A stretch of DNA of 64,000 bases from Kineosporia babensis (GCF_021129305.1 NZ_JAJOMB010000020.1:124001-188000); one strand, 5' to 3'. Counted from the first letter of the stretch, positions 25,582-35,525 are shown. The notes: a model not told the origin generated them from the letters alone. A program made the numbers and translations.

Positions 25582-28500
25582 CTACTCGGTGTCCGGAACG
25601 AGTGTCAGCCAGCCCTCGCGGGCCGTGGGCAGGGTGGGCAGACCCGCGTCGTTGTGCACCGGGTCGAGTTGCCGGTCGGTCCACGTAGCAGGTCCGCGCT
25701 CCCGCCAGGTCCACCGGTGCCCGGCCACGCTGGGGACGGGCAGCGCCAGAGAATCGCCGTCCACGAGCACGGGCGCGGTGAACTCGGGGACGCGCAGTGC
25801 CTCCATGGCGGTGCGGTACTGGTCGGCGGGCAGGCTGATGGCCTGGGCGGGCAGGAACCCCGAGGTCAGATGAACAGGCGCCCTGGGGTCGACGAGCATC
25901 GTGAGGATGTGGGCCTCCTGGCCGGGTCCCACGGCCAGTGGGGGCGCGGTCGTCACCGGCACGAAGTCGCCGAGCCCGAGGAACAGCGCAGGGTCCTCCC
26001 GCCAGTAGCCGATGAGCCCGTCGTTCAGGCGCGCCGCCGAGCCGACCCGCACGGGAAAGACCACTGCGGGGTAGCCGTTGGAGTCGCGGGTGGTCCGCCG
26101 CAGGTCTTGGCGGAAGACGTTCCAGTCCTGGTGGACCGCGGGCAGTCCCATGAGCTGGAGGTCGAGTTCGGCCCGCAGGACGGCCAGTGGCCTGATGGTG
26201 AACACGTCCAGGCTCTGGTCCTCGGGCTCGACACCCGAGGTGAGGATGTCGAGGGCGGCGACGAACGCCGCGAACGGGTCGGGACCGAGGGCCTGGAGCC
26301 GGGCCGCGACCGCCTTCAGATGGGCGTTGCCGATCTGCGGGATGCCGGTGACGGTGCTGCCGGGTGAGGCAAGCCAGCGGGCGAGATCGCCGTTCGACGG
26401 CTCCGGATCCGCCGTGAGCAGGCCGAGTTCGACGCCGTCCTCGTCGTAGAAGGCGAGGCCGCCGTTGAGATCGTCGGGAACCACCCAGCCGCACACCGGG
26501 GAGGTGACCGGCACGTCGTTCATCTCCCGCAGTTCGTGGTCGGAGTCCAGCCATCGGAACGACAGCCGGGACGGCTGTGTCAGGCGCGGTGGCATGGCCA
26601 CCCAGCCGGGCCGGTCCGGTACCCGCAGCTGGGTGGTGGTGGCCGCGGAGTCCACGTCGACGTCGCAGCACTGCCCGAAGTTGTCGACCATGCGCAGCCG
26701 GGACAGGCGCATCACCCCGGCGCGAATCGGGTTGTACGCGGAAAGCGGCTCGGGAGCGTGCCGGGTGTCGTCGCCGACGGCGGCTGCGACCTGGCGAGCG
26801 AACTCCTGGTAGGCAGGGAATCCGAGCGGGTCGGCGATCGGGAGCTGCCGGGTGAGGCGCCGCATCAGCAGGGCGTCGTTGAAACCGCCGAGCACCTGCG
26901 CGAGATTGCTGTCCTCGTGCTCGGCCAGGTGCTGGTAGACCGCCACGAGGGTCTTGAGACGGGCATCCTCACCGTGGGCGTCGTACCAGGTGAGCACGGT
27001 GTCGGGGGCGGCCTGGAAATCGGCGGGCGCGAGCGTCGTCCCGTGTGCGGTGTTGTAGGAGTCGACGACGGTCCCGGCCAGGTAGCGCAGGACGCGCGCG
27101 GACAGCACTGGCTTCGCGCTCTGCGACAGAACGGTTCTGCCCGCATACACGCTCGCAGCACGGGTCGGGGCCTCAAATCCCGGCCGGGTCCGCAGATCCA
27201 CCTCACCGGGGACCAGTTCGTAGGCCTGTGTGAGGTAGGCCGGGTCGTACACCGAATCGGACGGGCCGAGATTGTCGCCGCCCCCAGTCGCGAGGAACTC
27301 GACTTCCCATTCGAGCAGCACCGGGTGCCAGGGGTTGTGCGCCCAGACATCGGGGACGAAGCCCGCCCCCGGCAGCGTCTTCTGAAGGGCCACCGGGTCA
27401 CGCGGGTCTGTGACCGAAAGGACCTGGCAGGCCAGGGTTCCGTCCTGGCCGTGCCGATCCGAAGGGGTGGCGGCCTGGCCGGTGAGCAGCACGACGGGCT
27501 CGGCGGGCAGGTGGTACTGGGGGGCGGGGACCGCGTCGAGAACAAAAGTCGCCCCGTTGGGCACGGCCGTCGCAACGTTGTAGGTCTTCAGCGCGGCGGC
27601 CATGGCCGCACGGGCGGCTCGGAACGCAAGCTCCGCCTCGTCCGCGACGCCGTCCTGCCCGGTCAGATGCGCCATCCACCATCCCAGGTAGGAGCGCACC
27701 TCGTCCGGATCGGGGTAACTCTCCCGCGCGCCCCCTGCCGGATAGGCGCAGATCATGTACTTGTACCAATCCGCGAAAAGCTGTTCGCGCAGGCTGACCT
27801 GCGCGCCGCGCGCCCGGTCGAGAGTCTCCTGTGCCGTGTTCAGCGCGTTCAGCAGGTCACCGATCGCGTGGCTGAGGGTGAGCGCCTCGCGCCGCTGCCG
27901 GGTCGGGGCGTCCACGTTCGGTGCGTCCTCACGGCGGATCGTCCACAGCTCGCCGGACGGCAGGGGCCGAAAGCCGTCCGCGTGCCGCTCCTCGGCCAGC
28001 CTGATGCCGACGTCGAGGGGCGTGGCCTCCAGTTCATCGGCGTAGGCGAGGGCCTCTAGCAGGTTCTCCACCTGATCGGGGTCGCCACCGAGTTCGGCAC
28101 CGAGGTGGGCGGCGAGGGCCTCGGTCGCGGTTGTGCCGACGTACACCCCGGCGTCCTGGTCGTGCAGCAGTGGGCTGACCGTCCGGCCATCGGGCCGGAA
28201 CAGGAGCGAGGCAAAGCAGACCGTGGACGTAGGGCGGGCGCTGCCCTCCGGTACGGTCCAGGCGAAACCGCTGCTCAGGGCCACGCGCCAGTCGGGTCCC
28301 GTGGTCAGGTCGGCGAGGGTGTCCTGCGCGGGCGAGGAGAACCAGCCCGCGACCTCATACTGGATGCCGTTGGGAGGCGGTGTCGAGGCGAAGTCAGCGT
28401 CATGGAAGCCGAAGACGCTGTGACAGTCGGGGTAGAACGCCGCGAAGGCAGCCTCGCCATGACCAATGGCCGTCACCTGCGGCAGTCGGTCGCCAGGCAG

Positions 28501-28965
28501 TCCCGGGTTCCAGTCCGCCAGCGGCACGGCCCGGCCGAGACGCCGAAACGGCACGTCACCGGGCACGGGGAAGGCGATGCCGGCGGCTGCGGTATCGGTG
28601 GGTGCGGCCAGGTAGTCGCTCTCGACCACCCATGACTTCTCGATCTTGCCCTGGTTGCGGCGGGTCACCAGCCACCGATTCGGCACGGTGGGCGCCCGGG
28701 TGGTCCCGTCGCGCTGGACGAGCCTGGTCAGCGCGTCGGGCAGCGTCCAATGCAGATGCACGCCAGCCTGGAGCGGGAAACTCTGGTCCTGAAGCGGGTC
28801 GGGAAGAATCACCTCGCTGACGTACGGGGTGCCCGAGTTCATGTCCCGACCGGTGAGCGGGTCCACATACGGCAGGCGCGTGAAATCTGCCGCCCCCACC
28901 ACGTCGACGTCCTCAGCCAGATACAGCGCCGCGAGACTCACCGGCACCACGAGAACATCCGCCAC
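25582..28965 (-). CDS. hypothetical large protein, first gene of the six-gene operon (1127 aa)
   Basis: The GTG start at 28965 follows a strong GAGGAGGG ribosome binding site; the frame has no better ATG. The 1127-aa product has no signal peptide or membrane helix. The N-terminus contains GVHLHWTLPDALT and PNRWLVTRRNQG, motifs that look strongly conserved, then mixed alpha/beta regions. A helical segment around residues 360-480 (RQRREALTLSHAIGDLLNALNTAQETL) precedes a beta-rich C-terminus ending in a WTWRERGPATW block. No known domain recognised. Transcribed from the AT-rich region just upstream. Confidence 0.78.
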   Translation of the reverse strand: MADVLVVPVSLAALYLAEDVDVVGAADFTRLPYVDPLTGRDMNSGTPYVSEVILPDPLQDQSFPLQAGVHLHWTLPDALTRLVQRDGTTRAPTVPNRWLVTRRNQGKIEKSWVVESDYLAAPTDTAAAGIAFPVPGDVPFRRLGRAVPLADWNPGLPGDRLPQVTAIGHGEAAFAAFYPDCHSVFGFHDADFASTPPPNGIQYEVAGWFSSPAQDTLADLTTGPDWRVALSSGFAWTVPEGSARPTSTVCFASLLFRPDGRTVSPLLHDQDAGVYVGTTATEALAAHLGAELGGDPDQVENLLEALAYADELEATPLDVGIRLAEERHADGFRPLPSGELWTIRREDAPNVDAPTRQRREALTLSHAIGDLLNALNTAQETLDRARGAQVSLREQLFADWYKYMICAYPAGGARESYPDPDEVRSYLGWWMAHLTGQDGVADEAELAFRAARAAMAAALKTYNVATAVPNGATFVLDAVPAPQYHLPAEPVVLLTGQAATPSDRHGQDGTLACQVLSVTDPRDPVALQKTLPGAGFVPDVWAHNPWHPVLLEWEVEFLATGGGDNLGPSDSVYDPAYLTQAYELVPGEVDLRTRPGFEAPTRAASVYAGRTVLSQSAKPVLSARVLRYLAGTVVDSYNTAHGTTLAPADFQAAPDTVLTWYDAHGEDARLKTLVAVYQHLAEHEDSNLAQVLGGFNDALLMRRLTRQLPIADPLGFPAYQEFARQVAAAVGDDTRHAPEPLSAYNPIRAGVMRLSRLRMVDNFGQCCDVDVDSAATTTQLRVPDRPGWVAMPPRLTQPSRLSFRWLDSDHELREMNDVPVTSPVCGWVVPDDLNGGLAFYDEDGVELGLLTADPEPSNGDLARWLASPGSTVTGIPQIGNAHLKAVAARLQALGPDPFAAFVAALDILTSGVEPEDQSLDVFTIRPLAVLRAELDLQLMGLPAVHQDWNVFRQDLRRTTRDSNGYPAVVFPVRVGSAARLNDGLIGYWREDPALFLGLGDFVPVTTAPPLAVGPGQEAHILTMLVDPRAPVHLTSGFLPAQAISLPADQYRTAMEALRVPEFTAPVLVDGDSLALPVPSVAGHRWTWRERGPATWTDRQLDPVHNDAGLPTLPTAREGWLTLVPDTE

Positions 28966-29103
28966 GAGACCCCTCCTCAGCCGCCGTGGCGCACGTTACC
29001 GATATGTAAGTCTTCTACGGAAGAGTGGCGTTTGCTATTTAAGTCCGAAATACACCTTTACTTAGCTCGCTACTTGGCAGCCCTTGGAGTCGGCGCCGGT
29101 GGC
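28966..29103 (-). promoter_or_regulatory. AT-rich intergenic region, probable promoter of the six-gene operon
   Basis: An unusually AT-rich stretch (about 28995-29075, with ACTTACATATC and GGACTTAAATAG read on the minus strand) in a GC-rich genome. It lies directly before the GAGGAGGG site and GTG start of the 1127-aa gene. Exact -10/-35 boxes cannot be fixed. Confidence 0.5.
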
Positions 29104-30123
29104 TCAGCCCCGCTGCGGCGCCGGGGCGGCCGCGCTGTCCCGCACCAGCAGCCGCGGGCGCTCGGACGAGAAGGTCCGGCCGTCCTCGCCGTTCACCAGC
29201 TGGGCCAGCAGGTCGAACCCGCGCCGGCCCATCCCGGCGAAGTCCTGCTCCACCGTGGTCAGCGCCGGTGACCACATCTCGGCCAGCGGATGGTTGTCGA
29301 AGCCCACCACCGACACGTCTTCGGGCACCCGCAGCCCCTGGTCGTTCAGGCCCCGCACCACACCCATGGCGATCTCGTCGTTGCCGCAGAACACCGCGCT
29401 CACCGAGGCGTCGGCCGCGATCTCGTGCCCGATCGCCCGGCCGCTGCGCGGTTCCCAGGTGGCGTCGTACGGCGTGATCACCTCTGCACCGGCCTTGCGC
29501 AGAGCCCGCCGCCAGCCGGTGGTGCGGCCGTCCTCGCGCCGGGAGGGCGGCACCCGGACGTGATGCACGGTGGCGTGACCGAGCCCGAGCAGGAACGCGG
29601 TGAGTTCCTCGGCCGCGCGGGTCTCGTCCAGCACGGCCTGGGCGATGTTCTTCTCCCGCACCCCGGACAGCGCCACTACCGGCAGATCGGCCGGAACCCG
29701 GTGCAGCGCGGCCACCCCGGGCGGGTCGAACTTCAGCACGATCACCCCGGCGATGGGCTGCGAGAGGGTGGCCGACATGGCCCGGTCCAGCTCGTCCTGG
29801 TCGGCGGACTCGACCACCGTGATCATCACCGTGTAACCCACCGCCCGAGCCGCCTCCTCCACCCCGCGGATGGTCTCGGCGTAGCCGTAGCGCGAGGTCT
29901 CCCCCGCGATCACGGCAATCACCTGCGAGCGCCGCGAGGCCAGGACCCGGGCCGCCGCGCTGGGCCGGAACCGCAGCTCGGAGATCGCGGCCTCGACCAG
30001 CCGGCGCTTGTCCGGGCTGACCCGCGCGGCCCCGGTGAGCACCCGCGAGACGGTAGGGACCGAGACCCCGGCGCGTGCGGCCACGTCGGTGATCGTGGCC
30101 GGCCGGGACGTCTGCCCTGGCAT
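29104..30123 (-). CDS. LacI family transcriptional regulator
   Basis: A 339-aa LacI/GalR-type repressor. The N-terminal helix-turn-helix is TITDVAARAGVSVPTVSRVLTG (residues 9-30), followed by the hinge (RPSAAARVLASRRSQ) and a periplasmic-binding-protein-like sensor domain (CGNDEIAMGVVRGLNDQGLRVPEDVSVVGFDNHPLAEM). ATG 30123 has a GAGGAGGG ribosome binding site. It is the last gene of the alpha-galactosidase/ABC importer operon, 29 bp after the second permease. Three operator-like copies in the 35455-35655 promoter region are its likely targets, with a galactoside as inducer (inference). Confidence 0.94.
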   Translation of the reverse strand: MPGQTSRPATITDVAARAGVSVPTVSRVLTGAARVSPDKRRLVEAAISELRFRPSAAARVLASRRSQVIAVIAGETSRYGYAETIRGVEEAARAVGYTVMITVVESADQDELDRAMSATLSQPIAGVIVLKFDPPGVAALHRVPADLPVVALSGVREKNIAQAVLDETRAAEELTAFLLGLGHATVHHVRVPPSRREDGRTTGWRRALRKAGAEVITPYDATWEPRSGRAIGHEIAADASVSAVFCGNDEIAMGVVRGLNDQGLRVPEDVSVVGFDNHPLAEMWSPALTTVEQDFAGMGRRGFDLLAQLVNGEDGRTFSSERPRLLVRDSAAAPAPQRG

Positions 30124-30152
30124 CCCTGCCCTCCTCGGCAACGAGCGTGCTG

Positions 30153-30971
30153 TCACTTCACGGCCCCGCTGGTGATCCCGGAGATGATGCGCCGCTGGGC
30201 GACGACGAAGGTGAGCAGCAGGGGCAGGCTCATCAGGATGATATAGGCGAACACCAGGTGCCAGTTCTGCAGGTAGAGACCGGAACTGGCGACCTGGTAG
30301 AGGTTCAGCGGCAGGGTGTCGATCCGGCCGCCGATCACGAACAGCGCGTAGAACACGTCGTTCCAGATGTACAGGCAGATCAGGATCGTCGCGGTGGCCA
30401 GGACCGGGCGCAGCAACGGCAGGATGATCCGGGCGAAGACCCGCCAAGGGGAGGCGCCGTCCACCCGGGCCGCCTCCTCCAGCTCCAGCGGGATGGTCCG
30501 CACGAAGCCGGTGACGAAGAAGATCACCGTGGACAGGTACATCCCCATGTACACCCCCACCATGCCGGTCGCGGTTCCGGCCAGGCCGAGCTGGCGCAGC
30601 AGCAGGACGATCGTGACCACCGCCGGCGGCAGCACGATGCCGCTGATCGCCAGCGCGTACACCGCCGCCAGCCACCGTGAACTGCGCCGGGCCAGGATCC
30701 ACGAGGCCATCGACCCCAGGATCAGCACGCCGAGCACCGACGGAACCATCACCAGCAGGCTGCCACCGAGCGCGGCCAGCATCCGCCCGTCGGTGAACAC
30801 CGCCTGCAGGTTCTCCAGCAACTGCCAGCGTTCCGGGAGGGCAAGGGTCGGGTTCAGGGCCTGCGCCTGATCCTTGGCCGCGGTCACCAGCACCAGCCAG
30901 AACGGGATCCCCAGCAGGACGAGGGCGGTGGCCACCGCGGCCACCGGCTGCAGCCTGGCGAACCGGTTCAC
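30153..30971 (-). CDS. carbohydrate ABC transporter permease (MalG type)
   Basis: A 272-aa inner-membrane permease with six helices and the EAA motif (LEEAARVDGASPWRVFARIILPLLRP, about residues 175-200) that docks the ATPase. The GTG start at 30971 overlaps the stop of the first permease (GTGA). It belongs to the CUT1 sugar importer of this operon, which lacks its own ATPase gene. A shared MsiK-type ATPase encoded elsewhere is the usual actinobacterial solution. Confidence 0.93.
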   Translation of the reverse strand: MNRFARLQPVAAVATALVLLGIPFWLVLVTAAKDQAQALNPTLALPERWQLLENLQAVFTDGRMLAALGGSLLVMVPSVLGVLILGSMASWILARRSSRWLAAVYALAISGIVLPPAVVTIVLLLRQLGLAGTATGMVGVYMGMYLSTVIFFVTGFVRTIPLELEEAARVDGASPWRVFARIILPLLRPVLATATILICLYIWNDVFYALFVIGGRIDTLPLNLYQVASSGLYLQNWHLVFAYIILMSLPLLLTFVVAQRRIISGITSGAVK

Positions 30972-31903
30972 AACACGTCCTCTCGTCGGCGCAGGGTCCG
31001 GATCACCGGGAAGGCCAGCACCGTGACGGCCACGAACAGCACCAGGCTCATCGTGGTGGCCTGGGCGAACAGCCCCTGGCCGAAGGTCCGGAACACCCAG
31101 ATGTTGAGCAGTTCGGTGCTCCCGCCGGGCCCGCCCGCGGTGGTGGCCTGAACGATGTCGAAACCGTTCATCGAGCCGAGCAGCGCGGTGGCCACGTTGA
31201 ACGTGATCGCCGGCGCCAGCAACGGGAAACGGATGGCCAGAAACGTCTTCCACCAGCCCGCGCCGTCGATCCGGGCCGCCTCGATCACCTCGCTGTTGAT
31301 CGTCTTCAGCCCGGCCAGGTAGATCAGCATGGACAGGCCCATCCACTTCCAGGCGTGCACCAGCGCCACCACCACGATCGTCCAGGTGGTGCTGCCCAGC
31401 CAGGCGATCTCGACGGTACGGCCGGCGAGGAACCCGAGGATCTGGTTCAGCGCGCCCTCGGGCTTCAGCAGGGCCTGAAAGATGTAGCCCACCGCCAGGG
31501 CCGACATCACCACCGGAACGAAGAACGCGACCCGCACGGCCCGGTTCACCGCGGTGTCGCGCTCCAGCAGCAGGGCCAGGACCAGGCCGAACAGGTTCTG
31601 GAAGACGGCTACCAGCGCGGCATAGACCATGGTGACGACCAGCGCGTCGGCCAAGGAACCGTTGGACAGCAGGGACCGGAAGTTCTCCAGCCCGGCGAAC
31701 GAGATCGAGGACTTGAAGCTGGACCAGTCGGTGAACGCGTAGACGAAGTTGAACACCGTGGGCAGGACGAAGAACACGGTGAGGACGGCCAGCGCCGGGA
31801 TCAGGAACCACAGCGGGTGGTCGTGGGCGGCCCGTTGACCGGATGACGTTCGGGGCCGGCTCGGGCTCGGTGGCGCGAGGGCGCGGTCGATGACGACGGC
31901 CAC
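30968..31903 (-). CDS. carbohydrate ABC transporter permease (MalF type)
   Basis: A 311-aa permease with six hydrophobic helices after a cytoplasmic N-terminus. The EAA loop is visible (SEVIEAARIDGAGWWKTFLAIRFPLLAP, about residues 205-230). GTG start 2 bp after the stop of the substrate-binding protein gene. It pairs with the MalG-type permease to form the CUT1 channel. Confidence 0.93.
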   Translation of the reverse strand: MAVVIDRALAPPSPSRPRTSSGQRAAHDHPLWFLIPALAVLTVFFVLPTVFNFVYAFTDWSSFKSSISFAGLENFRSLLSNGSLADALVVTMVYAALVAVFQNLFGLVLALLLERDTAVNRAVRVAFFVPVVMSALAVGYIFQALLKPEGALNQILGFLAGRTVEIAWLGSTTWTIVVVALVHAWKWMGLSMLIYLAGLKTINSEVIEAARIDGAGWWKTFLAIRFPLLAPAITFNVATALLGSMNGFDIVQATTAGGPGGSTELLNIWVFRTFGQGLFAQATTMSLVLFVAVTVLAFPVIRTLRRREDVL

Positions 31904-31905
31904 GC

Positions 31906-33228
31906 TCAGAAGCCTTCGGTACCGATGGCTTTGGCCAGCTCGGCGAACTGGGCCTGGGTGGCCTCGGCCACTTCCTGAGACGTCTTGGTGCCCTGGATCA
32001 GGTCGCCCAGGTTCAGATACAGATCCGGGTTGGCCACGGCCAGAGCCTGCATGGAGCCGACCGCATCACCGAGAGACGCGTGAACGTCCAGGAGCGCTTG
32101 CGGCACCCCGGCCGGGGTCGGGACGGCGTCCTGCAACGAGACCGTGGACTGCGCCTCGACGAAACCGGCGTACCCGTCGCCGAGCCAGAACGACAGCAGC
32201 TGCCGGGCTGCGGCCTCCCGTTCGGCATCACCGGTCCGGAAGGCCACCAGGGCGTTGGACTGGTCGGGGATGAACGTGCCGACGTTGCCGGAGGGCGAGA
32301 TCGGGAAGAAGCCGATCTTCTCGTTCAGCTCGTCGGTGTCGGCCAGCGACTGCAGCTGCCCGAAGAAGGAGTTCACCTGGATCGCCATCGCCGCCTCACC
32401 GGCCAGCAACGCCGCACCCTGGTCCTCGAACGTGGCCGTCTTCAGGTTCTGGTTGAACAGCCCTTCCTCGATCAGCCCTTGGTAGCTGTCGATCGCCTTC
32501 TGGATCGTCGGGTCGGTGAACTTCTCCTGGTTCTGGTTCACCCGCTCCCACAGGCCGTCCTTGGCGGCATCGGCCAGTTGCACCTGCACCCACCACTGCG
32601 TGGCCCACGGTGTTCCGGCGCCGAAGTCGAAGAACGGGGTGACGTTCTCGCCCTTGAGTTTGCGTGCCACAGCAAGGAACTCGTCCCAGTTGGCGGGGGT
32701 CTCGGTGATGCCGGCCTGCTCGAAGACCTGCTTGTTGTAGTAGACGCCCTCCACCGCCGGGGTGGTGATCAGCGCGGCATAACGGGTCTCGTCCAGGATT
32801 CCGGTGATGCCGCGCAGATCGCCCGAGTACGAGTCCAGCCAGGGCGCCCCGTCGAGGGGCTGCAGGTTGGTGCGGGCGTTCAGGGCGGTCAGCTGCGAGG
32901 CGGTGGGCTGCCAGAAGGCCAGGTCGGGCTTGTCTCCGGTGGCCACCTTGGTCTGCACGCTCTGCTCGTACGGGTCGGGGATGGTGACCACGTCCACGGT
33001 GGCGCCGGTGCTCGACTCAAAGGCCGAGACCACGCTTTCCGGAACCTTGTTGGAGTTCTGCGCGGCCCAGACGGTCAGCGTGATGCCGTTGAGATCGGCG
33101 TCCTGGGCCGGCCAGTCGCTGGCGGTCGCAGGTTCGCCGGCATCGCCCGCTCCCGGGTCCGAGCAGGCGGTCAAGGTCACGGCGGCGAGAGTGGCCGCGG
33201 CGACGACGGTGAGGAACGGATTCTTCAT
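31906..33228 (-). CDS. sugar ABC transporter substrate-binding lipoprotein
   Basis: A 440-aa extracellular solute-binding protein (family 1). A lipobox LTAC places the lipid anchor on Cys22. The mature part has the usual alternating-domain features (TLTVWAAQNSNKVPESVVSAFE, GVYYNKQVFEQAGITETPANWDEFLAVARKLK). It captures an alpha-galactoside or related sugar for the two permeases downstream, judging from the upstream GH36 gene. An AAGGAGC-type ribosome binding site precedes ATG 33228. Confidence 0.93.
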   Translation of the reverse strand: MKNPFLTVVAAATLAAVTLTACSDPGAGDAGEPATASDWPAQDADLNGITLTVWAAQNSNKVPESVVSAFESSTGATVDVVTIPDPYEQSVQTKVATGDKPDLAFWQPTASQLTALNARTNLQPLDGAPWLDSYSGDLRGITGILDETRYAALITTPAVEGVYYNKQVFEQAGITETPANWDEFLAVARKLKGENVTPFFDFGAGTPWATQWWVQVQLADAAKDGLWERVNQNQEKFTDPTIQKAIDSYQGLIEEGLFNQNLKTATFEDQGAALLAGEAAMAIQVNSFFGQLQSLADTDELNEKIGFFPISPSGNVGTFIPDQSNALVAFRTGDAEREAAARQLLSFWLGDGYAGFVEAQSTVSLQDAVPTPAGVPQALLDVHASLGDAVGSMQALAVANPDLYLNLGDLIQGTKTSQEVAEATQAQFAELAKAIGTEGF

Positions 33229-33267
33229 TGAACTGCTCCTTGTACGGACGGGTGGGCAGGGGTTCGT

Positions 33268-35454
33268 TCAGTCGTTCGGGTCGCTCACGTGCAGACGAAA
33301 AGTGCGGGCAGCCACGTCATGGGTGCTGTCGGCGCGTACGGTGAGCACGGCCCGGTCGGCATCCCAGTGCGTGGACCAGGGCGGAAGATCCTTCGGGAAA
33401 ACGGTTTCGACGGTGATCTGCTGCTGAGCCCGGTGCGGCAGATGCAGCTGAACCTCGCTCTGTCGGCCGCGCCGCCAGAGCGAGACCAGGTCCTCGTCCG
33501 CCCGGCACAGACCCAAGGCGACCCAGGACCCGTCCCAGATCGGCAGGTGCAAGGGCCAGATCGGATGCCCGGTGCGGACGAACGAACGGATCTCCTTGGC
33601 CACCGCAACCGCCGCGGCCACCCGCTCGCGCTCGGCCGACGTCATCCGGTTCAGGTAGCCGGACAGGTAGAACCGGCCCAGCAGCCCGGTGACCAGGCAG
33701 AACGAGATCTGCTCGGGCGTCATCCCGGGCTGCGGGTAGGCCCAGTTGGCCGCCTGCTCGGGCAGCATGGTCATCGGCGCCGCCGCCGCGATCGGCGGGA
33801 ACAACCGGAAGTCCTGTTGGTCCGACGTGGACTGCAGGGCGAGCCGGGACAGGATCGCCCAGTCCGAACGCATCGCACCCGACGAGCAGTTCTCCAGGAT
33901 CAGCCGCGGATGACGCTCCAGCACCGCATCCAGCCAGGCCAGGTGTGCGCGGTTGTGCTCCAGCAGCCCGGCGCCCGGGCTGTCCGCATCGAGGTCGGTC
34001 CCCGGGCCGGGGTTGATGTTGTAGTCCAGCTTGAAGAAGCCGATGCCGAACTCCTCGACCAGCCGGTCCACCACCCCGTTCAGATGCTCGACGGCCGCCG
34101 GGTGCCGCAGATCGAGGTGATAGCGGTGATGCTCGACCACCCGCTCCTGGTTGCGCTGCAGAAATGCCTCCCGCGGCAGCTTTTCGGCCATCGGGCTGTT
34201 GATCCCGATCACCTCCGGCTCCAGCCACAGCCCCGGGACCAGGCCGTGCGCCCGGACGGCCTCGATCACTTCCTGCAGTCCGTTGGGAAAGCGGGTGCGC
34301 GAGGGCTGCCACTCCCCCACGCTGTCCCACCAGTGGCCGGTGTCGTCGTACCAGCCGGCGTCGATGCAGAACACCTCGGCGCCGACCTCGGCCGCGGCCT
34401 GGATCAGGGGGAGCAGGCGCTCGGTGGTCGGGTCGCCGTTGAGGGTGTTCATGTAGTCGTTGAACACCACCGGCATCAGCGCGTTGTCCTGGTGGGGGCG
34501 GCGGCCGGCCCGTCGGTGATCGGTCAGTCCGGCCATCGCTGCGGTGAAGTTCTTGCCCCAGGCCAGGGTGACCGGGACGGTGCTGAACTCCTCGCCGGGC
34601 TGTAGCACCTTGGTCCAGGCCGCGTCCTCGTCGGTCGGGCCGGCCAGGGTCAGGACGGCGCCGGTCTCGTCGTCACCGATCTCCCAGCGCCAGGCTCCGT
34701 TGTGCTCGATCTGCCAGGCCAGGGCCTGTTGCTGCGCTGCATGGACCACCGCGCCCACCGGCAGGTGGTGCCCGGTCGACCAGGTGCCCTGAGACGTAGC
34801 GGTGTACGAGCCACGCGGCGGCTGATGAGTCAGCGCCGCCGCCAGTTGCGGCAACCCCAGCTCGCGAAGAGGTCTGCTGGTGAAGCGCCCCTCAGCCAGC
34901 CAGTCGCTGACCCCCGACACCAACTCCCAGCCCACCAGAGGATCCCCGGCTTCCCGCTTGTCGGCTTCGGGGAGTGGAGCCGAGGCGGCCGTGGGCACCT
35001 GGGCGACCACAGCGTCCGTTGCTGGTGCTTGTACCGAAGCCGCCGTGAAGCCGCCCGACCATGAGGCCACCGACCGCAACACCACGCGTCCACCACCAGC
35101 CGCCCGGACCACCACCCGGGCCGTCGCCGCCGCCATCCCCGCCGGCTGGGTGAGCAGCAAGTCCGCCTCCAGACCGCCGCCCGCCTGCCTCACCACGAGC
35201 GTGCGCACGCCGCCACGCTGCTGGATCTCGTGCCCGGTGTAGCGCAGCTCCGTTCCGAGCTGGGTGTGCGCCAAGCGGCTCGAAGCCGGCAGCCGGCCCT
35301 GAGCAGCCGTGACGATCTCGACCACGGCAACCGGATACACATCCGCCCCGCCGGCCCGGACCAGGCGGACCGCAACCCCCGGACCGTGTTCAAACACCAG
35401 CTCCAGGGCGGAATCTCCGAAGGTGAACCTGCGCAGCACCGGACTCCTCGTCAT
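33268..35454 (-). CDS. GH36 alpha-galactosidase
   Basis: A 728-aa cytosolic alpha-galactosidase. It has an N-terminal beta-supersandwich, a TIM barrel with catalytic nucleophile Asp477 in FFKLDYN, and acid/base Asp531 in ENCSSGAMRSDW, followed by a C-terminal beta-domain. Active-site positions and spacing agree with known tetrameric GH36 enzymes. First gene of the operon with the ABC importer and LacI regulator. It would hydrolyse imported melibiose/raffinose-type or galactomanno-oligosaccharides. No signal peptide. A second GH36 starts at the right end of the window. Confidence 0.94.
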   Translation of the reverse strand: MTRSPVLRRFTFGDSALELVFEHGPGVAVRLVRAGGADVYPVAVVEIVTAAQGRLPASSRLAHTQLGTELRYTGHEIQQRGGVRTLVVRQAGGGLEADLLLTQPAGMAAATARVVVRAAGGGRVVLRSVASWSGGFTAASVQAPATDAVVAQVPTAASAPLPEADKREAGDPLVGWELVSGVSDWLAEGRFTSRPLRELGLPQLAAALTHQPPRGSYTATSQGTWSTGHHLPVGAVVHAAQQQALAWQIEHNGAWRWEIGDDETGAVLTLAGPTDEDAAWTKVLQPGEEFSTVPVTLAWGKNFTAAMAGLTDHRRAGRRPHQDNALMPVVFNDYMNTLNGDPTTERLLPLIQAAAEVGAEVFCIDAGWYDDTGHWWDSVGEWQPSRTRFPNGLQEVIEAVRAHGLVPGLWLEPEVIGINSPMAEKLPREAFLQRNQERVVEHHRYHLDLRHPAAVEHLNGVVDRLVEEFGIGFFKLDYNINPGPGTDLDADSPGAGLLEHNRAHLAWLDAVLERHPRLILENCSSGAMRSDWAILSRLALQSTSDQQDFRLFPPIAAAAPMTMLPEQAANWAYPQPGMTPEQISFCLVTGLLGRFYLSGYLNRMTSAERERVAAAVAVAKEIRSFVRTGHPIWPLHLPIWDGSWVALGLCRADEDLVSLWRRGRQSEVQLHLPHRAQQQITVETVFPKDLPPWSTHWDADRAVLTVRADSTHDVAARTFRLHVSDPND

Positions 35455-35525
35455 CGTGGATCAGGCCCGTCGGCACCGACCCCGTGAGCCGAGGCCGGTG
35501 CTCCCCGTCGACGGTAACCCGATTC

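Noticed and set aside
25424-26671. Minus-strand frame rich in Arg/Gly/Pro inside the 1127-aa gene
   Set aside because: Same-strand out-of-frame shadow; the 1127-aa and 54-aa genes explain the DNA better.
15343-28965. Giant operon as an extracellular contractile injection system or prophage
   Set aside because: No sheath, tube, baseplate, AAA+ ATPase, capsid, terminase or integrase gene is visible.
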